From Comamonas sp. 26 (GTDB lineage Bacteria > Pseudomonadota > Gammaproteobacteria > Burkholderiales > Burkholderiaceae_C), in contig NZ_PEFL01000001.1 of the NCBI RefSeq assembly GCF_002754475.1, positions 1,054,001 to 1,118,000 of the forward strand: a DNA stretch of 64,000 nucleotides. The letters are read 5' to 3'. Positions 1 to 8,675 of the stretch are shown one piece after another. The notes under the pieces are model-generated. The model saw only the letters and a program-made list of their open reading frames with translations. It was not told where the DNA came from and did no database searches. The stretch's first letter is position 1, and the number at the start of each line of letters is the position of its first letter. The position numbers and the translations under genes were made by a program.

Positions 1-1
1 A

Positions 2-211
2 CTGTTGTTGGTCGATGAACCTACTGCCCACCTTGATACAGAGACTGCCCGCCAGATTGCGCTGTCCCTCAAACAGATCGCAGCAGGGCGTACGCTGATT
101 GTTGCCACCCATGATGCTGAGTTAGCATCGTCAATGGACCGGGTGATCGCGATGTCTGCGGTGGGTGCGAGCACTCATCTGGACGCCGAATTCTGCAAGG
201 AGGGTGTATGA
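2..211 (+). CDS. cydD: CydD, C-terminal end of ABC exporter subunit (partial)
   Basis: The window opens inside this gene; only the last 69 codons are present. The visible part begins at the Walker B strand (LLLVDEPTAHLD) and continues through the H-loop (IVATHD), so it is the end of an ABC ATPase domain. Its stop overlaps the ATG of the next gene (ATGA at 208-211), which is cydC, so this is almost certainly cydD. CydDC is a heterodimeric inner-membrane exporter of cysteine and glutathione, needed to assemble cytochrome bd, and cydAB follows directly downstream. The family assignment rests mainly on this context, since the transmembrane part is outside the window. Confidence 0.9.
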   Translation: MLLVDEPTAHLDTETARQIALSLKQIAAGRTLIVATHDAELASSMDRVIAMSAVGASTHLDAEFCKEGV

Positions 212-1926
212 GCCGTAATCTGCAGACACTGGGCCAGGTCCTGCGTGAACTGGCCCATATGGCGCCCCGCAAACTCTGGCTGGGTGGCGCGGCGCTGGCT
301 GCGCTCACGGTGGTCATGGGTATGGCCTTGCTGGGTTTGTCCGGCTGGTTCATTACCGCTACCGCACTGGCCGGGCTGCTGCCTGCTACGGCACTGGTGT
401 TTGATGTGTTCATGCCATCGGCCGGCATTCGCCTGCTGGCCGTGGGCCGCACCGGCGCGCGTTATGCCGAGCGACTGGTCACCCATGATGGCACGCTGGC
501 CGTTCTGGCCGCGCTGCGCGAAAAACTGTTTCGCAGCTGGGCCGCACCACAGGCCGCACGCCTGCTGCTGCAACGCCCGGCACGACTGCTGCAGCGCCTG
601 ACCGCAGACGTCGATGCGCTGGACAACCTTTATCTTCGGCTGCTGGTGCCCGCTGCTGCCGCCTTCGGTGCAGCCTTGCTGCTGGCTCTGGCCTTTGGCT
701 TGATGCACGGCTGGCTGGGGCTGCTGGCTTGGGTCTGGTTGCTGTTGGCTGGCTGGGGTATTGCCTTGTGGCATGGCCTGCGCAGCCGCAAGAGCGCTGT
801 GCGCCGCGCCATGGCGCTTGAAATGCTGCGTGCCCAGACCGTGGATTTGGTCGCTGGCCAGACCGATTTGCTGATGGCAGGCCAGCTGCCCGCACAGATG
901 CAAAAAGTGCTGAGTGCAGATGCACGCGGCACCCGTGCGGATGAGCAGCTTTACCAGTCTGAAGCGGCTGTAACGCAAGCCTATGGTGCGGTATCTGCTA
1001 TTACTTTAAGTGCAGCCATGATCTTGATGGCCTGGCTGATGGAGCAGGGCCGCATCAACGGGCCCGTGGCAGCGCTGGGCATTTTGCTGGCCTTGTCAGC
1101 CATGGAACCCTTTACCGCCTTGCGCCGTGGCGCGACAGAAGCCGGGCGCACATGGCTGGCCGTGCGCCGCCTTGGCCCGGCGCTGGCTAAAAAAGCTGAT
1201 GCAGAGCCGAAGGTGACGATTACGCAACCAAAGCATCACGCCATAGAGCTGCGTCAGGTTCAGCTGCGCCAGCTGGGCCCTGTTGATTTGACGATTCGCC
1301 AGGGTGAGCGCGTGGTGCTAATGGGTGCCAGCGGCGCAGGAAAGACCACGCTGCTCAATGCCATTGCGGGTGAGCTGCCGGTGCAGTCTGGGCAGTTGCT
1401 GGCGCAGCGCTGCAGCTGGATGACGCAAAGAACCGAGTTGTTTCAAGACAGCCTGCGTGACAACCTGCGCTTGGCCAATCCGCAAGCCAGCGATGAGCAG
1501 CTGTGGAGTGCGCTGCAAGCCGCAGGGCTTGAGCAAGATGTGAAGGCGCTGCCACAGCAGCTGGATACCTTGCTGGGCGAGGGCGGGCTGGGTTTGTCTG
1601 GCGGTCAGTCGCGCCGTCTGGCGCTGGCGCGTTTGTTGCTCAGCGATGCGCCTTGCTGTCTGCTGGATGAAGCCACCGAAGGGCTGGATGCCGTGACTGC
1701 CGCCGATGTGCTACAGCGGCTAGAGCATGCCGCGAAAGAACGAACCCTTGTTTTTGCCACGCACTGGCAGCGCGAAGCCCTCATGGCCGACCGCATTGTG
1801 TGCTTGCAAGCCGGGCGCGTGCAGATGGATGCCCAGCGCGGTACCCCCGAGTTCGAGCAGGCGATTGCCGGTTTGCGCGCTGATGCGGTGAAAGCGACAC
1901 CAGCAATGGCGACACCGAATGTGTGA
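208..1926 (+). CDS. cydC: CydC, thiol reductant ABC exporter subunit
   Basis: 572 residues, the usual CydC length. The first half is an ABC exporter transmembrane domain; the hydrophobic segments starting near residue 20 (WLGGAALAALTVVMGMALLG) are clear. The second half is the ATPase: Walker A GASGAGKTT near residue 371, signature LSGGQ near 465, Walker B CCLLDEATE near 486, H-loop FATHW. It pairs with CydD to export cysteine and glutathione to the periplasm, which supports haem insertion into cytochrome bd. The start overlaps the cydD stop by 4 nt, so the two are translationally coupled. The gene ends 36 nt before cydA, giving an apparent cydDCABX operon. Confidence 0.95.
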   Translation: MSRNLQTLGQVLRELAHMAPRKLWLGGAALAALTVVMGMALLGLSGWFITATALAGLLPATALVFDVFMPSAGIRLLAVGRTGARYAERLVTHDGTLAVLAALREKLFRSWAAPQAARLLLQRPARLLQRLTADVDALDNLYLRLLVPAAAAFGAALLLALAFGLMHGWLGLLAWVWLLLAGWGIALWHGLRSRKSAVRRAMALEMLRAQTVDLVAGQTDLLMAGQLPAQMQKVLSADARGTRADEQLYQSEAAVTQAYGAVSAITLSAAMILMAWLMEQGRINGPVAALGILLALSAMEPFTALRRGATEAGRTWLAVRRLGPALAKKADAEPKVTITQPKHHAIELRQVQLRQLGPVDLTIRQGERVVLMGASGAGKTTLLNAIAGELPVQSGQLLAQRCSWMTQRTELFQDSLRDNLRLANPQASDEQLWSALQAAGLEQDVKALPQQLDTLLGEGGLGLSGGQSRRLALARLLLSDAPCCLLDEATEGLDAVTAADVLQRLEHAAKERTLVFATHWQREALMADRIVCLQAGRVQMDAQRGTPEFEQAIAGLRADAVKATPAMATPNV

Positions 1927-1962
1927 CTTGTTTTTTTATTGACCGAGAGAAAGGACCTGACC

Positions 1963-3549
1963 ATGGACCTCGATATCGTCGATTTATCGCGACTACAGTT
2001 TGCGGTAACGGCGCTCTACCACTTTTTGTTTGTGCCGCTGACGTTGGGCCTGTCCATTCTCATCGCCATCATGGAGACGGTGTTTGTGATGACGGGGCGC
2101 ACTATATGGCGCGACATGACCAAGTTCTGGGGTGTGCTGTTTGGCATCAACTTCGCCATGGGTGTAGCGACCGGCGTGGTGATGGAGTTTCAGTTTGGCA
2201 TGAACTGGAGCTACTACAGCCACTATGTGGGTGACATCTTTGGCGCGCCGCTGGCAATCGAAGGTCTGATGGCCTTCTTCCTGGAAGCGACCTTTGTGGG
2301 CCTGTTCTTCTTCGGCTGGGATCGCCTGAGCAAGGTCAAGCACCTGATGGTGACCTGCCTGATGGCGATTGGCACCAACTTCTCGGCGCTGTGGATTCTG
2401 GTGGCCAACGGCTGGATGCAGAACCCAGTGGGTGCCGCCTTCAATCCGCAGACCATGCGGATGGAGGTGACTGACTTCTTTGCCGTGCTGACCAACCCGG
2501 TAGCGCAGGCCAAGTTTGTGCACACCGTGTCGGCTGGATATGTGATGGCTTCGCTGTTTGTGCTGGGGGTATCGGCCTGGTATCTGCTCAAGGGGCGACA
2601 CGTGCACCTGGCCAAGCGATCGATGACCGTGGCGGCATCTTTTGGTCTGGCGGCTTCGCTGTCCGTGGTGGTACTGGGTGACGAGTCGGGCTATCTGTCG
2701 TCCGAGCATCAGAAGATGAAGCTGGCTTCCATCGAAGCCATGTGGGAAACGGAGCCTGCACCGGCCGCGTTTACCGCCTTCGGTTTCCCCGACCGCGAAG
2801 CGCGTGAGACCCATTTTGCGGTGCACATCCCGTGGGTCATGGGTTTGATCGGCACACGCTCGCTGACCACCGAAATTCCCGGTATCAACGATCTGGTCAA
2901 GAGTGCCGAGGGCAATATTCGCAACGGTATCGACGCCTATGACGCGCTGCAGACCATTCGTGCTGCCAGAAGCGATGCGGAAATTCCTGCCGAAGCCCGT
3001 CTGCGCTTTGAGAACAACGGCACCAACATGGGTTACGCCCTGCTGTTGATGCGCTATGTGGATGATCCGCGCAAGGCGACTGAAGAGCAGATCAAGCAAG
3101 CAGCCATGGACACCGTTCCGCCCGTGGGGCCGCTGTTCTGGACTTTCCGCATCATGGTGGCACTGGGCATGTTCTTCATCGTGCTGACCGGCACTTTCTT
3201 CTACCTGTCCATGCGTCACAAGCTGGATGCCTATCCCTGGCTGCTCAAGGTTGCCGTGCTGTCCATTCCTTTGCCCTGGATTGCTGCGGAATGCGGCTGG
3301 GTGGTGGCTGAGCTGGGTCGCCAGCCCTGGATTATCGAAGGCGTGCTGCCCACGGCCATGGCGGTGTCCAACCTGGGCGCCGGCACATTGCTGCTGACGA
3401 TTTTGGGCTTTGTGCTGATCTACACCGTGATGCTGGTGATCGAACTCAAGCTTCTGGTGCGTGCCATCAAGAAGGGGCCGGAGCACGAGAGTGAGCCGCA
3501 CCTGAGCTTTTACGAGCCCATGATCAAGAAACTGGCCAGTGCCCGCTGA
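1963..3549 (+). CDS. cydA: Cytochrome bd ubiquinol oxidase subunit I
   Basis: 528 residues. Together with CydB it oxidises ubiquinol and reduces O2 to water at low oxygen, and its haems are in this subunit. The GRQPW quinol-oxidase signature is near residue 450. A conserved His lies in the first helix (LYHFLFVPLTLG, residue 20) and a second in FVHTVSAGY. The length and long central loop fit the E. coli-like long-Q-loop group. I chose ATG 1963 because AGAAAGGA lies at a proper distance upstream; the frame is also open from a TTG at 1939, which would add eight residues, but that is less likely. A cydB gene follows after 23 nt. Confidence 0.96.
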   Translation: MDLDIVDLSRLQFAVTALYHFLFVPLTLGLSILIAIMETVFVMTGRTIWRDMTKFWGVLFGINFAMGVATGVVMEFQFGMNWSYYSHYVGDIFGAPLAIEGLMAFFLEATFVGLFFFGWDRLSKVKHLMVTCLMAIGTNFSALWILVANGWMQNPVGAAFNPQTMRMEVTDFFAVLTNPVAQAKFVHTVSAGYVMASLFVLGVSAWYLLKGRHVHLAKRSMTVAASFGLAASLSVVVLGDESGYLSSEHQKMKLASIEAMWETEPAPAAFTAFGFPDREARETHFAVHIPWVMGLIGTRSLTTEIPGINDLVKSAEGNIRNGIDAYDALQTIRAARSDAEIPAEARLRFENNGTNMGYALLLMRYVDDPRKATEEQIKQAAMDTVPPVGPLFWTFRIMVALGMFFIVLTGTFFYLSMRHKLDAYPWLLKVAVLSIPLPWIAAECGWVVAELGRQPWIIEGVLPTAMAVSNLGAGTLLLTILGFVLIYTVMLVIELKLLVRAIKKGPEHESEPHLSFYEPMIKKLASAR

Positions 3550-3572
3550 AGGCCCGCAAGGAGTATGAGCAA

Positions 3573-4727
3573 ATGATCTTGCATGAACTGATTACATACG
3601 ACGTGCTGCGCGTCATCTGGTGGCTGCTAATGGGGGTGCTGCTGGTGGGCTTTGCCGTGACCGATGGCTTTGACCTGGGAGCCATGGGTCTGCTGCGTGC
3701 CACTGCGAAGACCGATGTGGAACGCCGCACGGCCATCAACTCGGTGGGCCCGGTGTGGGAAGGCAACCAGGTGTGGCTGATTCTGGGCGGCGGCGCCATC
3801 TTTGCCGCCTGGCCGCAGCTGTACGCGGTGTCCTTCTCGGGCTTTTATCTGGCCATGTTTGCCGTGCTTGTGCCGCTGATCCTGCGCCCCGTGGCCTTCA
3901 AGTTCCGCAGCAAGCACGAAGATGCGGCCTGGCGCAACCGCTGGGACTGGGTGCTGTGCATCACGGGTCTGGTGCCATCGCTGCTGTTTGGCGTAGCCGT
4001 GGGTAATGTGATTCTGGGCGTGCCTTTCCGCCTGGCGGATGACATGCGCATTTACTACGACGGCACCTTTTTTGGGCTGCTGACGCCGTTTGCGCTGCTG
4101 TGTGGCCTGGTGTCGCTTTGCATGCTGCTGATGCATGGTGCTGCCTGGCTGGTCTTCAAGACCGAAGGCGAAGTGTCGGCGCGCGCCGCGCGCTATGGCT
4201 CGGTGGCGGCCGTGCTGACGACGCTGCTGTTTGCTGCAGCAGGCGTCTGGCTGGCAACAGGTATCAACGGCTATGTGATTACCAGCGACATCAATCCGCT
4301 GGGGGCATCCAATCCGTTGAACAAGACGGCGGAAATGGCTGCGGGTGCCTGGCTGGCCAACTTCAAGGCCTATCCGCTGCTGTGGCTGCTTCCGGGCATA
4401 GGGCTGCTTATGCCGCTGGTCGTGGCCTTGGGTCTGCGCAGTCGCCGCGAATGGATCAGCCTGCTGGGCAGCGGTCTGGCCATCGCCTGTGTCATCTTGA
4501 CCGTGGGCGCTGCCATGTTCCCCATGATCCTGCCTTCCACCATTGACCCGCGCTTTAGCCTGACGGTCTGGGATTCGTCCTCCAGCCACATGACGCTGTT
4601 CATCATGCTGGTCTGCGTGGGGATCTTTTTGCCACTGATCCTGATTTACACCAGCTGGGTGTACTCGGTGCTGCGCGGCAAGGTGGATATCAAGGCCATT
4701 GCGACTGGCCAAGGTCACTCTTACTAA
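3573..4727 (+). CDS. cydB: Cytochrome bd ubiquinol oxidase subunit II
   Basis: 384 residues, a multi-pass inner-membrane protein. The N-terminus (VIWWLLMGVLLVGFAVTDGF) and the segment WEGNQVWLILGGGAIFAAWP are characteristic of CydB. It forms the oxidase core with CydA and has no haem of its own in the E. coli-type enzyme. AAGGAG lies 9 nt upstream of the ATG. It is in line with cydA (23-nt gap) and cydX (24-nt gap), so all are likely on one transcript. Confidence 0.96.
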   Translation: MILHELITYDVLRVIWWLLMGVLLVGFAVTDGFDLGAMGLLRATAKTDVERRTAINSVGPVWEGNQVWLILGGGAIFAAWPQLYAVSFSGFYLAMFAVLVPLILRPVAFKFRSKHEDAAWRNRWDWVLCITGLVPSLLFGVAVGNVILGVPFRLADDMRIYYDGTFFGLLTPFALLCGLVSLCMLLMHGAAWLVFKTEGEVSARAARYGSVAAVLTTLLFAAAGVWLATGINGYVITSDINPLGASNPLNKTAEMAAGAWLANFKAYPLLWLLPGIGLLMPLVVALGLRSRREWISLLGSGLAIACVILTVGAAMFPMILPSTIDPRFSLTVWDSSSSHMTLFIMLVCVGIFLPLILIYTSWVYSVLRGKVDIKAIATGQGHSY

Positions 4728-4751
4728 TCAACAAGAAGGAAGGGACTGAAT

Positions 4752-4892
4752 ATGTGGTATTTCTCCTGGTTGCTCGGCCTGCCGCTGGCAGCTGCTTTTG
4801 CGGTGCTCAACGCCATGTGGTTTGAGCTGACGGAAGATGAGGTGACTCGTCGTCGTCTGCTGGAAGAGACCAACTCGCTCCCAGAGGCCTGA
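4752..4892 (+). CDS. cydX: CydX, small cytochrome bd subunit (46 aa)
   Basis: A 46-codon gene 24 nt after cydB, short enough for automatic callers to miss. The protein starts MWYFSWLLGLPLAAAFAVLN, very close to the E. coli CydX start MWYFAWILG, and forms one transmembrane helix with a charged C-terminal tail (ELTEDEVTRRRLLEE). AAGGAAGGGA at 4736-4745 provides the ribosome-binding site. CydX is a structural subunit that stabilises the haems of the CydAB complex. The gene is followed by a strong hairpin terminator that ends the operon. Confidence 0.95.
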   Translation: MWYFSWLLGLPLAAAFAVLNAMWFELTEDEVTRRRLLEETNSLPEA

Positions 4893-4910
4893 GTGAGTTG
4901 AAACAAAAAA

Positions 4911-4942
4911 GCCCGACTGGTTTTTGCCAGCCGGGCTTTTTT
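4911..4942. terminator. Bidirectional terminator between cydX and eda
   Basis: Stem GCCCGACTGG / CCAGCCGGGC with one mismatch and a TTTTTG loop, preceded by an A-run and followed by six T. It can end both the cyd operon (plus) and the edd-eda operon (minus). Confidence 0.85.
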
Positions 4943-4957
4943 GTGTACTGAGGGTTT

Positions 4958-5596
4958 TCAGCTTTGGCGCAGCGTCAGCGTGGCCAGCGCAAGGTCGGTG
5001 ATCTGTGACCAGTTGCCGCTGTCCAGCGCACTGGCGGGAACCAGCCAGGAGCCGCCCACGCAGACCACATTGGACAGTGCGAGAAATTCGGCCGCGTTGG
5101 CAGGCGAGATGCCACCCGTGGGGCAAAACCGTACATCGCCAAACGGGCCTTGCCAGGCCTTGAGCATGGGTGCACCGCCGGACTGCAGGGCTGGGAAGAA
5201 TTTCAGCTCGTTAAAGCCATCGTCCTGCGCCATCATGATTTCGCCGCTGGTGGCTACACCGGGCAGCAGGGGCAAGTCCAGATCGCGGCAGGCCTGCCCT
5301 AGCTTGCTGGTGTAGCCGGGGCTGACAGCAAAGCGCGCACCTGCGCGTGCGGCGGCGGCGGCGTCTGCTGCATTGCGAACGGTGCCTGCGCCGACGATGG
5401 CTTCAGGCACTGCCTTGGCAATGGCTTCGATACAGGCCAGACCCTGAGGGGTGCGCAGCGTGACTTCGAGCACGCGAACACCGCCGGCCAGCAATGCCTT
5501 GGCCATGGGGACGGCATGCTCGACCTGGTGCAGCACGATGACCGGGATGACCGGCGCATCTTGCATGATGGAAAGGGCTGTCAGTTGAGTAGCCAT
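4958..5596 (-). CDS. eda: KDPG aldolase (2-dehydro-3-deoxy-phosphogluconate aldolase)
   Basis: 212 residues, standard Eda length. It splits 2-keto-3-deoxy-6-phosphogluconate into pyruvate and glyceraldehyde-3-phosphate, the last Entner-Doudoroff step. Family motifs are visible: VIVLHQVEHAVPMAKALLAG, EVTLRTPQG with the catalytic Glu, GAGTV, and FFPA with the Schiff-base Lys just before it (NELKFFPA). I chose ATG 5596 because GGAG lies 7 nt upstream; a GTG at 5602 is the alternative. The start lies inside the end of edd (16-nt overlap), so translation is probably coupled. Confidence 0.95.
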   Translation of the reverse strand: MATQLTALSIMQDAPVIPVIVLHQVEHAVPMAKALLAGGVRVLEVTLRTPQGLACIEAIAKAVPEAIVGAGTVRNAADAAAAARAGARFAVSPGYTSKLGQACRDLDLPLLPGVATSGEIMMAQDDGFNELKFFPALQSGGAPMLKAWQGPFGDVRFCPTGGISPANAAEFLALSNVVCVGGSWLVPASALDSGNWSQITDLALATLTLRQS

Positions 5597-7428
5597 GTGC
5601 ACGCTCCTTCTTCTGCGCTGAGCGCATTGCGCCGGAATCCGGCAAACAGTTCCCGGCCCAGTCCCCGGCCGTTGCTTCGCTTCAGGGCCTCAGGCATCTG
5701 GGCCAGTTCGCGCAATGCCCATTCGGCCTCGCTCACTTCAGCTTGCAACTGGCCGGTGCTGGCATTCAGGGTAATCAGGTCGCCGCTGCGCACCTTGGCC
5801 AGCGGGCCGCCTGCCAGCGCTTCGGGGCTGAGGTGAATGGCGGCGGGCACTTTGCCGGAAGCGCCGCTCATGCGCCCATCGGTCACCAGTGCCACTTTGT
5901 AGCCCTTGCCTTGCAGCACGGCCAGTGGTGGGGTCAGCTTGTGCAGCTCTGGCATGCCGTTGGCCTGAGGGCCTTGCCAGCGCACTACGCAGACCACGCC
6001 GTTGTAGCCATTGCTCTGGCAGGCTTGCTCCAGCGCGCCGGATTTGAAGGCGGCTTGCAGCTCGTCCTGTGAATCAAACACCCATGCGGGGGCTTGCAGG
6101 TGGTGGCGGTCTTCGGGCACGGCGCTGACCTTGATCACGCTGCGGCCCATATTGCCCTTGAGCAGTTTGAGTCCACCCGTGGGGCTAAACGGTGCGCTGG
6201 CCGGGCGCAGCACGCCATCGTCGCCCGATGCGCCTGCCTCTTTCCAGAGCAGGCTGCCGTTCTCGACATGGGGGATACGGCCAAAGGCGGCCATGCCGTC
6301 TTCGCGCACGGTGAGTACATCGTCATGCATCAGCCCGGCCTGCAGCAGCTGGGCGATGACATAGCCGGGGCCGCCTGCACGCTGAAACTGGTTCACATCG
6401 GCACTGCCATTGGGGTAGATGCGCGCCAGCAGTGGCACCATGGAGGACAGCTGTTCAAAATCGTCCCAGTCAATGATGATGCCCGCCGCACGGGCCACGG
6501 CCACCCAGTGAATCAGGTGGTTGGTAGAGCCACCTGTGGCCAGCAGGGCCACCATGGCGTTGACGATGCAGCGCTCATCCACCAAGCGGCCAATAGGCGT
6601 AAAGCGCTTGCGGTCGGTGATGGACAGAACGGTGCGCATGGCTTCGCGTGTCAGCAGCTCGCGTTCGGCTTCGGCGGGGTTGATGAAGGAGGTGCCTGGC
6701 ACATGCAGGCCCATGGCTTCCAGCAGCATCTGGTTGCTGTTGGCCGTGCCGTAGAAGGTGCAAGTGCCCTGGTCGTGATAGGCCGCATTCTCAGCAGCCA
6801 GCAGCTCTTGTCGGCCCACCAGACCTTGTGCCGCTAGTTCGCGAACCTTGGCTTTTTCGTTGTTGGACAGGCCCGATGTCATGGGCCCTGCGGGCACAAA
6901 CACGGTGGGCAGATGGCCAAAGTGCAGCGCGCCAATCAGCAGGCCGGGAACGATTTTGTCGCACACGCCCAGCATCAGCGCTGCGTCAAACGTGTCGTGG
7001 GTCAGCGCAATGGCGGTGGACATGGCAATCGCATCGCGGCTGAACAGGCTCAGCTCCATGCCGGGCATGCCCTGAGTCACACCGTCGCACATGGCGGGCA
7101 CGCCGCCGGCTACCTGAGCGGTGGCGCCATTGCGGCGGGCTTCGTCTTTCAGAATGTCGGGATAGCGGGCAAACGGCGCATGGGCAGACAGCACGTCGTT
7201 ATAGGCGGTGACGATGCCGATGTTGGAGCCTTTTTCTTCAACGATGCGGATCTTGTCGGCACCGGGAAGCGCAGCAAAGGCGTGGGCCACGTTGGCGCAG
7301 CCCATGCTACGTACCTGGGGCGGGCGGGCGGCCATGGCGTCAACCTGCTCCAGATAGTCGGTGCGGGTGGCGTGGCTGCGCTCCTGAATGCGCCGCGTGA
7401 CTTGAGCGAGTACGGGATGGACTGCCAT
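5581..7428 (-). CDS. edd: Phosphogluconate dehydratase
   Basis: 615 residues, from the IlvD/Edd family. It dehydrates 6-phosphogluconate to KDPG and carries a labile iron-sulfur cluster. The N-terminus ([18 protein letters not shown]) aligns with E. coli Edd, which supports the ATG at 7428 over an in-frame GTG at 7464. Conserved parts include [28 protein letters not shown] with a cluster Cys, GVCDKIVPG, and [19 protein letters not shown] near the C-terminus. It overlaps eda and follows dctP after 120 nt. With gntK upstream, the operon takes gluconate to pyruvate and triose phosphate. Confidence 0.96.
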   Translation of the reverse strand: MAVHPVLAQVTRRIQERSHATRTDYLEQVDAMAARPPQVRSMGCANVAHAFAALPGADKIRIVEEKGSNIGIVTAYNDVLSAHAPFARYPDILKDEARRNGATAQVAGGVPAMCDGVTQGMPGMELSLFSRDAIAMSTAIALTHDTFDAALMLGVCDKIVPGLLIGALHFGHLPTVFVPAGPMTSGLSNNEKAKVRELAAQGLVGRQELLAAENAAYHDQGTCTFYGTANSNQMLLEAMGLHVPGTSFINPAEAERELLTREAMRTVLSITDRKRFTPIGRLVDERCIVNAMVALLATGGSTNHLIHWVAVARAAGIIIDWDDFEQLSSMVPLLARIYPNGSADVNQFQRAGGPGYVIAQLLQAGLMHDDVLTVREDGMAAFGRIPHVENGSLLWKEAGASGDDGVLRPASAPFSPTGGLKLLKGNMGRSVIKVSAVPEDRHHLQAPAWVFDSQDELQAAFKSGALEQACQSNGYNGVVCVVRWQGPQANGMPELHKLTPPLAVLQGKGYKVALVTDGRMSGASGKVPAAIHLSPEALAGGPLAKVRSGDLITLNASTGQLQAEVSEAEWALRELAQMPEALKRSNGRGLGRELFAGFRRNALSAEEGACTWLLN

Positions 7429-7548
7429 GATGAGAATCTTTGGTGATGCAGGAGCGTTTTGCACTCATGCATCTGGAAGGGAAAAAAGCCGCCACGGAGC
7501 GCCTCACGAGAGAAGCTGCTTGCGGCCGTGGCGACTGCGGGAGCAGGC

Positions 7549-8565
7549 TTATTTGGCCCGCGCTTGCTTGACGGCAGCTTGCACGGAGTCCCAGGTGCCT
7601 TGACCCACGGTCTTGGCAATGCCTGCGTTCACCGTGTTCAGCTTTTCGCGCATGCGCCCAGCTTCTGTAGCGGGCAGCTCATTGACCTGCATGCCCTTGG
7701 CCTTGATTTCAGCCAGTGCCTTGGTGGCTTCTTCACGCGTGTCCTTGCGCTCGAAGTCGCGGCTCTTGATGGCAGCGTCTTGCAGCACTTTCTTTTCAGC
7801 CGGGCTCAGCGTGTCCCACCACTTCTTGCTGACGGTGACGATCCAGGGGCTGTAGACGTGGTTGGAGACCGTCAGGTACTTCTGCACCTCATAGAATTTG
7901 CTGGAAAGCACGGTGTTGAACGGGTTTTCCTGTCCGTCCACCGCCTTGGTCTCCAGCGCGGTAAACAGCTCGGAGAAGGGCAGGGGCACAGCGTTGGCGC
8001 CCAGCGTCTTGAAACTATCGAGGAAGACGTTGTTCTGCATCACACGTAGCTTCACGTCTTGCAGGTCTTCCAGCTTGGTGATGGGGCGCTTGTTATTGGT
8101 CAGGTTGCGGAAACCGTTTTCCCAGTAAGACAGGCCGACCATGCCCTTGGGCTCCAGGCTGGCCTTGACTTTGTCGCCCACGGGGCCGTCCAGCACGGCA
8201 TCTGCTTCCTTGGTGTTGGCAAACAGGAAGGGGGTGTCCCAGATGGCCATTTCAGGTGTCAGGCCGACCAGCGTAGCGGTAGAGCCAACCATCATTTCCT
8301 GGGCGCCGCCAATCAGGGCTTGTTGCATCTGGGTGTCAGAGCCCAAGGCCGCGTTGCCGATGGCGCGCACCTTCATCTTGCCACCCGTGGCTTTTTCCAC
8401 TTCCTTGGCAAACATGCGCACGGCGCGGCCCTGGTTGGAGTCTTCCACCAGACCGTAGCCAAAGCGCACAAGGCGGGGCTTGAAGTCCTGAGCCTGAACG
8501 GCGCCCGTTGCCAGCAACATGGCTGTGAGGGCTGTGAGGGCTGTGACTGCAAATTTGATACGCAT
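7549..8565 (-). CDS. TRAP transporter substrate-binding protein, DctP type (probable gluconate)
   Basis: 338 residues. A Sec signal peptide ending near AVQAQ is followed by a DctP/TAXI-like periplasmic binding fold; the LRVMQN segment carries the conserved Arg that usually pairs with the substrate carboxylate in DctP proteins. GGAGAC precedes the ATG at 8565. The frame is open further upstream but without a signal-like start. It captures a sugar-acid-like carboxylate and hands it to DctQM. Position between gntK and edd-eda makes D-gluconate the best guess; this is inference from context. The signal-peptide codons contain a near-perfect 9-nt triple repeat (CTGTGAGGG type, 8523-8546). Confidence 0.9.
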   Translation of the reverse strand: MRIKFAVTALTALTAMLLATGAVQAQDFKPRLVRFGYGLVEDSNQGRAVRMFAKEVEKATGGKMKVRAIGNAALGSDTQMQQALIGGAQEMMVGSTATLVGLTPEMAIWDTPFLFANTKEADAVLDGPVGDKVKASLEPKGMVGLSYWENGFRNLTNNKRPITKLEDLQDVKLRVMQNNVFLDSFKTLGANAVPLPFSELFTALETKAVDGQENPFNTVLSSKFYEVQKYLTVSNHVYSPWIVTVSKKWWDTLSPAEKKVLQDAAIKSRDFERKDTREEATKALAEIKAKGMQVNELPATEAGRMREKLNTVNAGIAKTVGQGTWDSVQAAVKQARAK

Positions 8566-8616
8566 GACCGTCTCCTTGCTTAAATGGGCCAGAGCCCTGT
8601 TATTAAAGTGAAATGG

Positions 8617-8649
8617 GCTGGATACGCAGGCAGGTATTGCGCATCCAGC
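8617..8649 (-). other. Intercistronic hairpin between dctM and dctP
   Basis: GCTGGATACGC and GCGCATCCAGC form an 11-bp stem with one mismatch and an 11-nt loop, in the 110-nt gap between the dctM stop and dctP start. There is no T-run in the operon direction. Such hairpins before binding-protein genes often protect mRNA and raise binding-protein output relative to the permease; that role here is inference. Confidence 0.55.
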
Positions 8650-8675
8650 TATGAAAACAAGAGTGTTTGATGGAC

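Noticed and set aside
1993..3501. A 502-codon open frame on the minus strand opposite cydA
   Set aside because: His- and Gln-rich translation typical of antisense frames in GC-rich genes; cydA is clear on the other strand.
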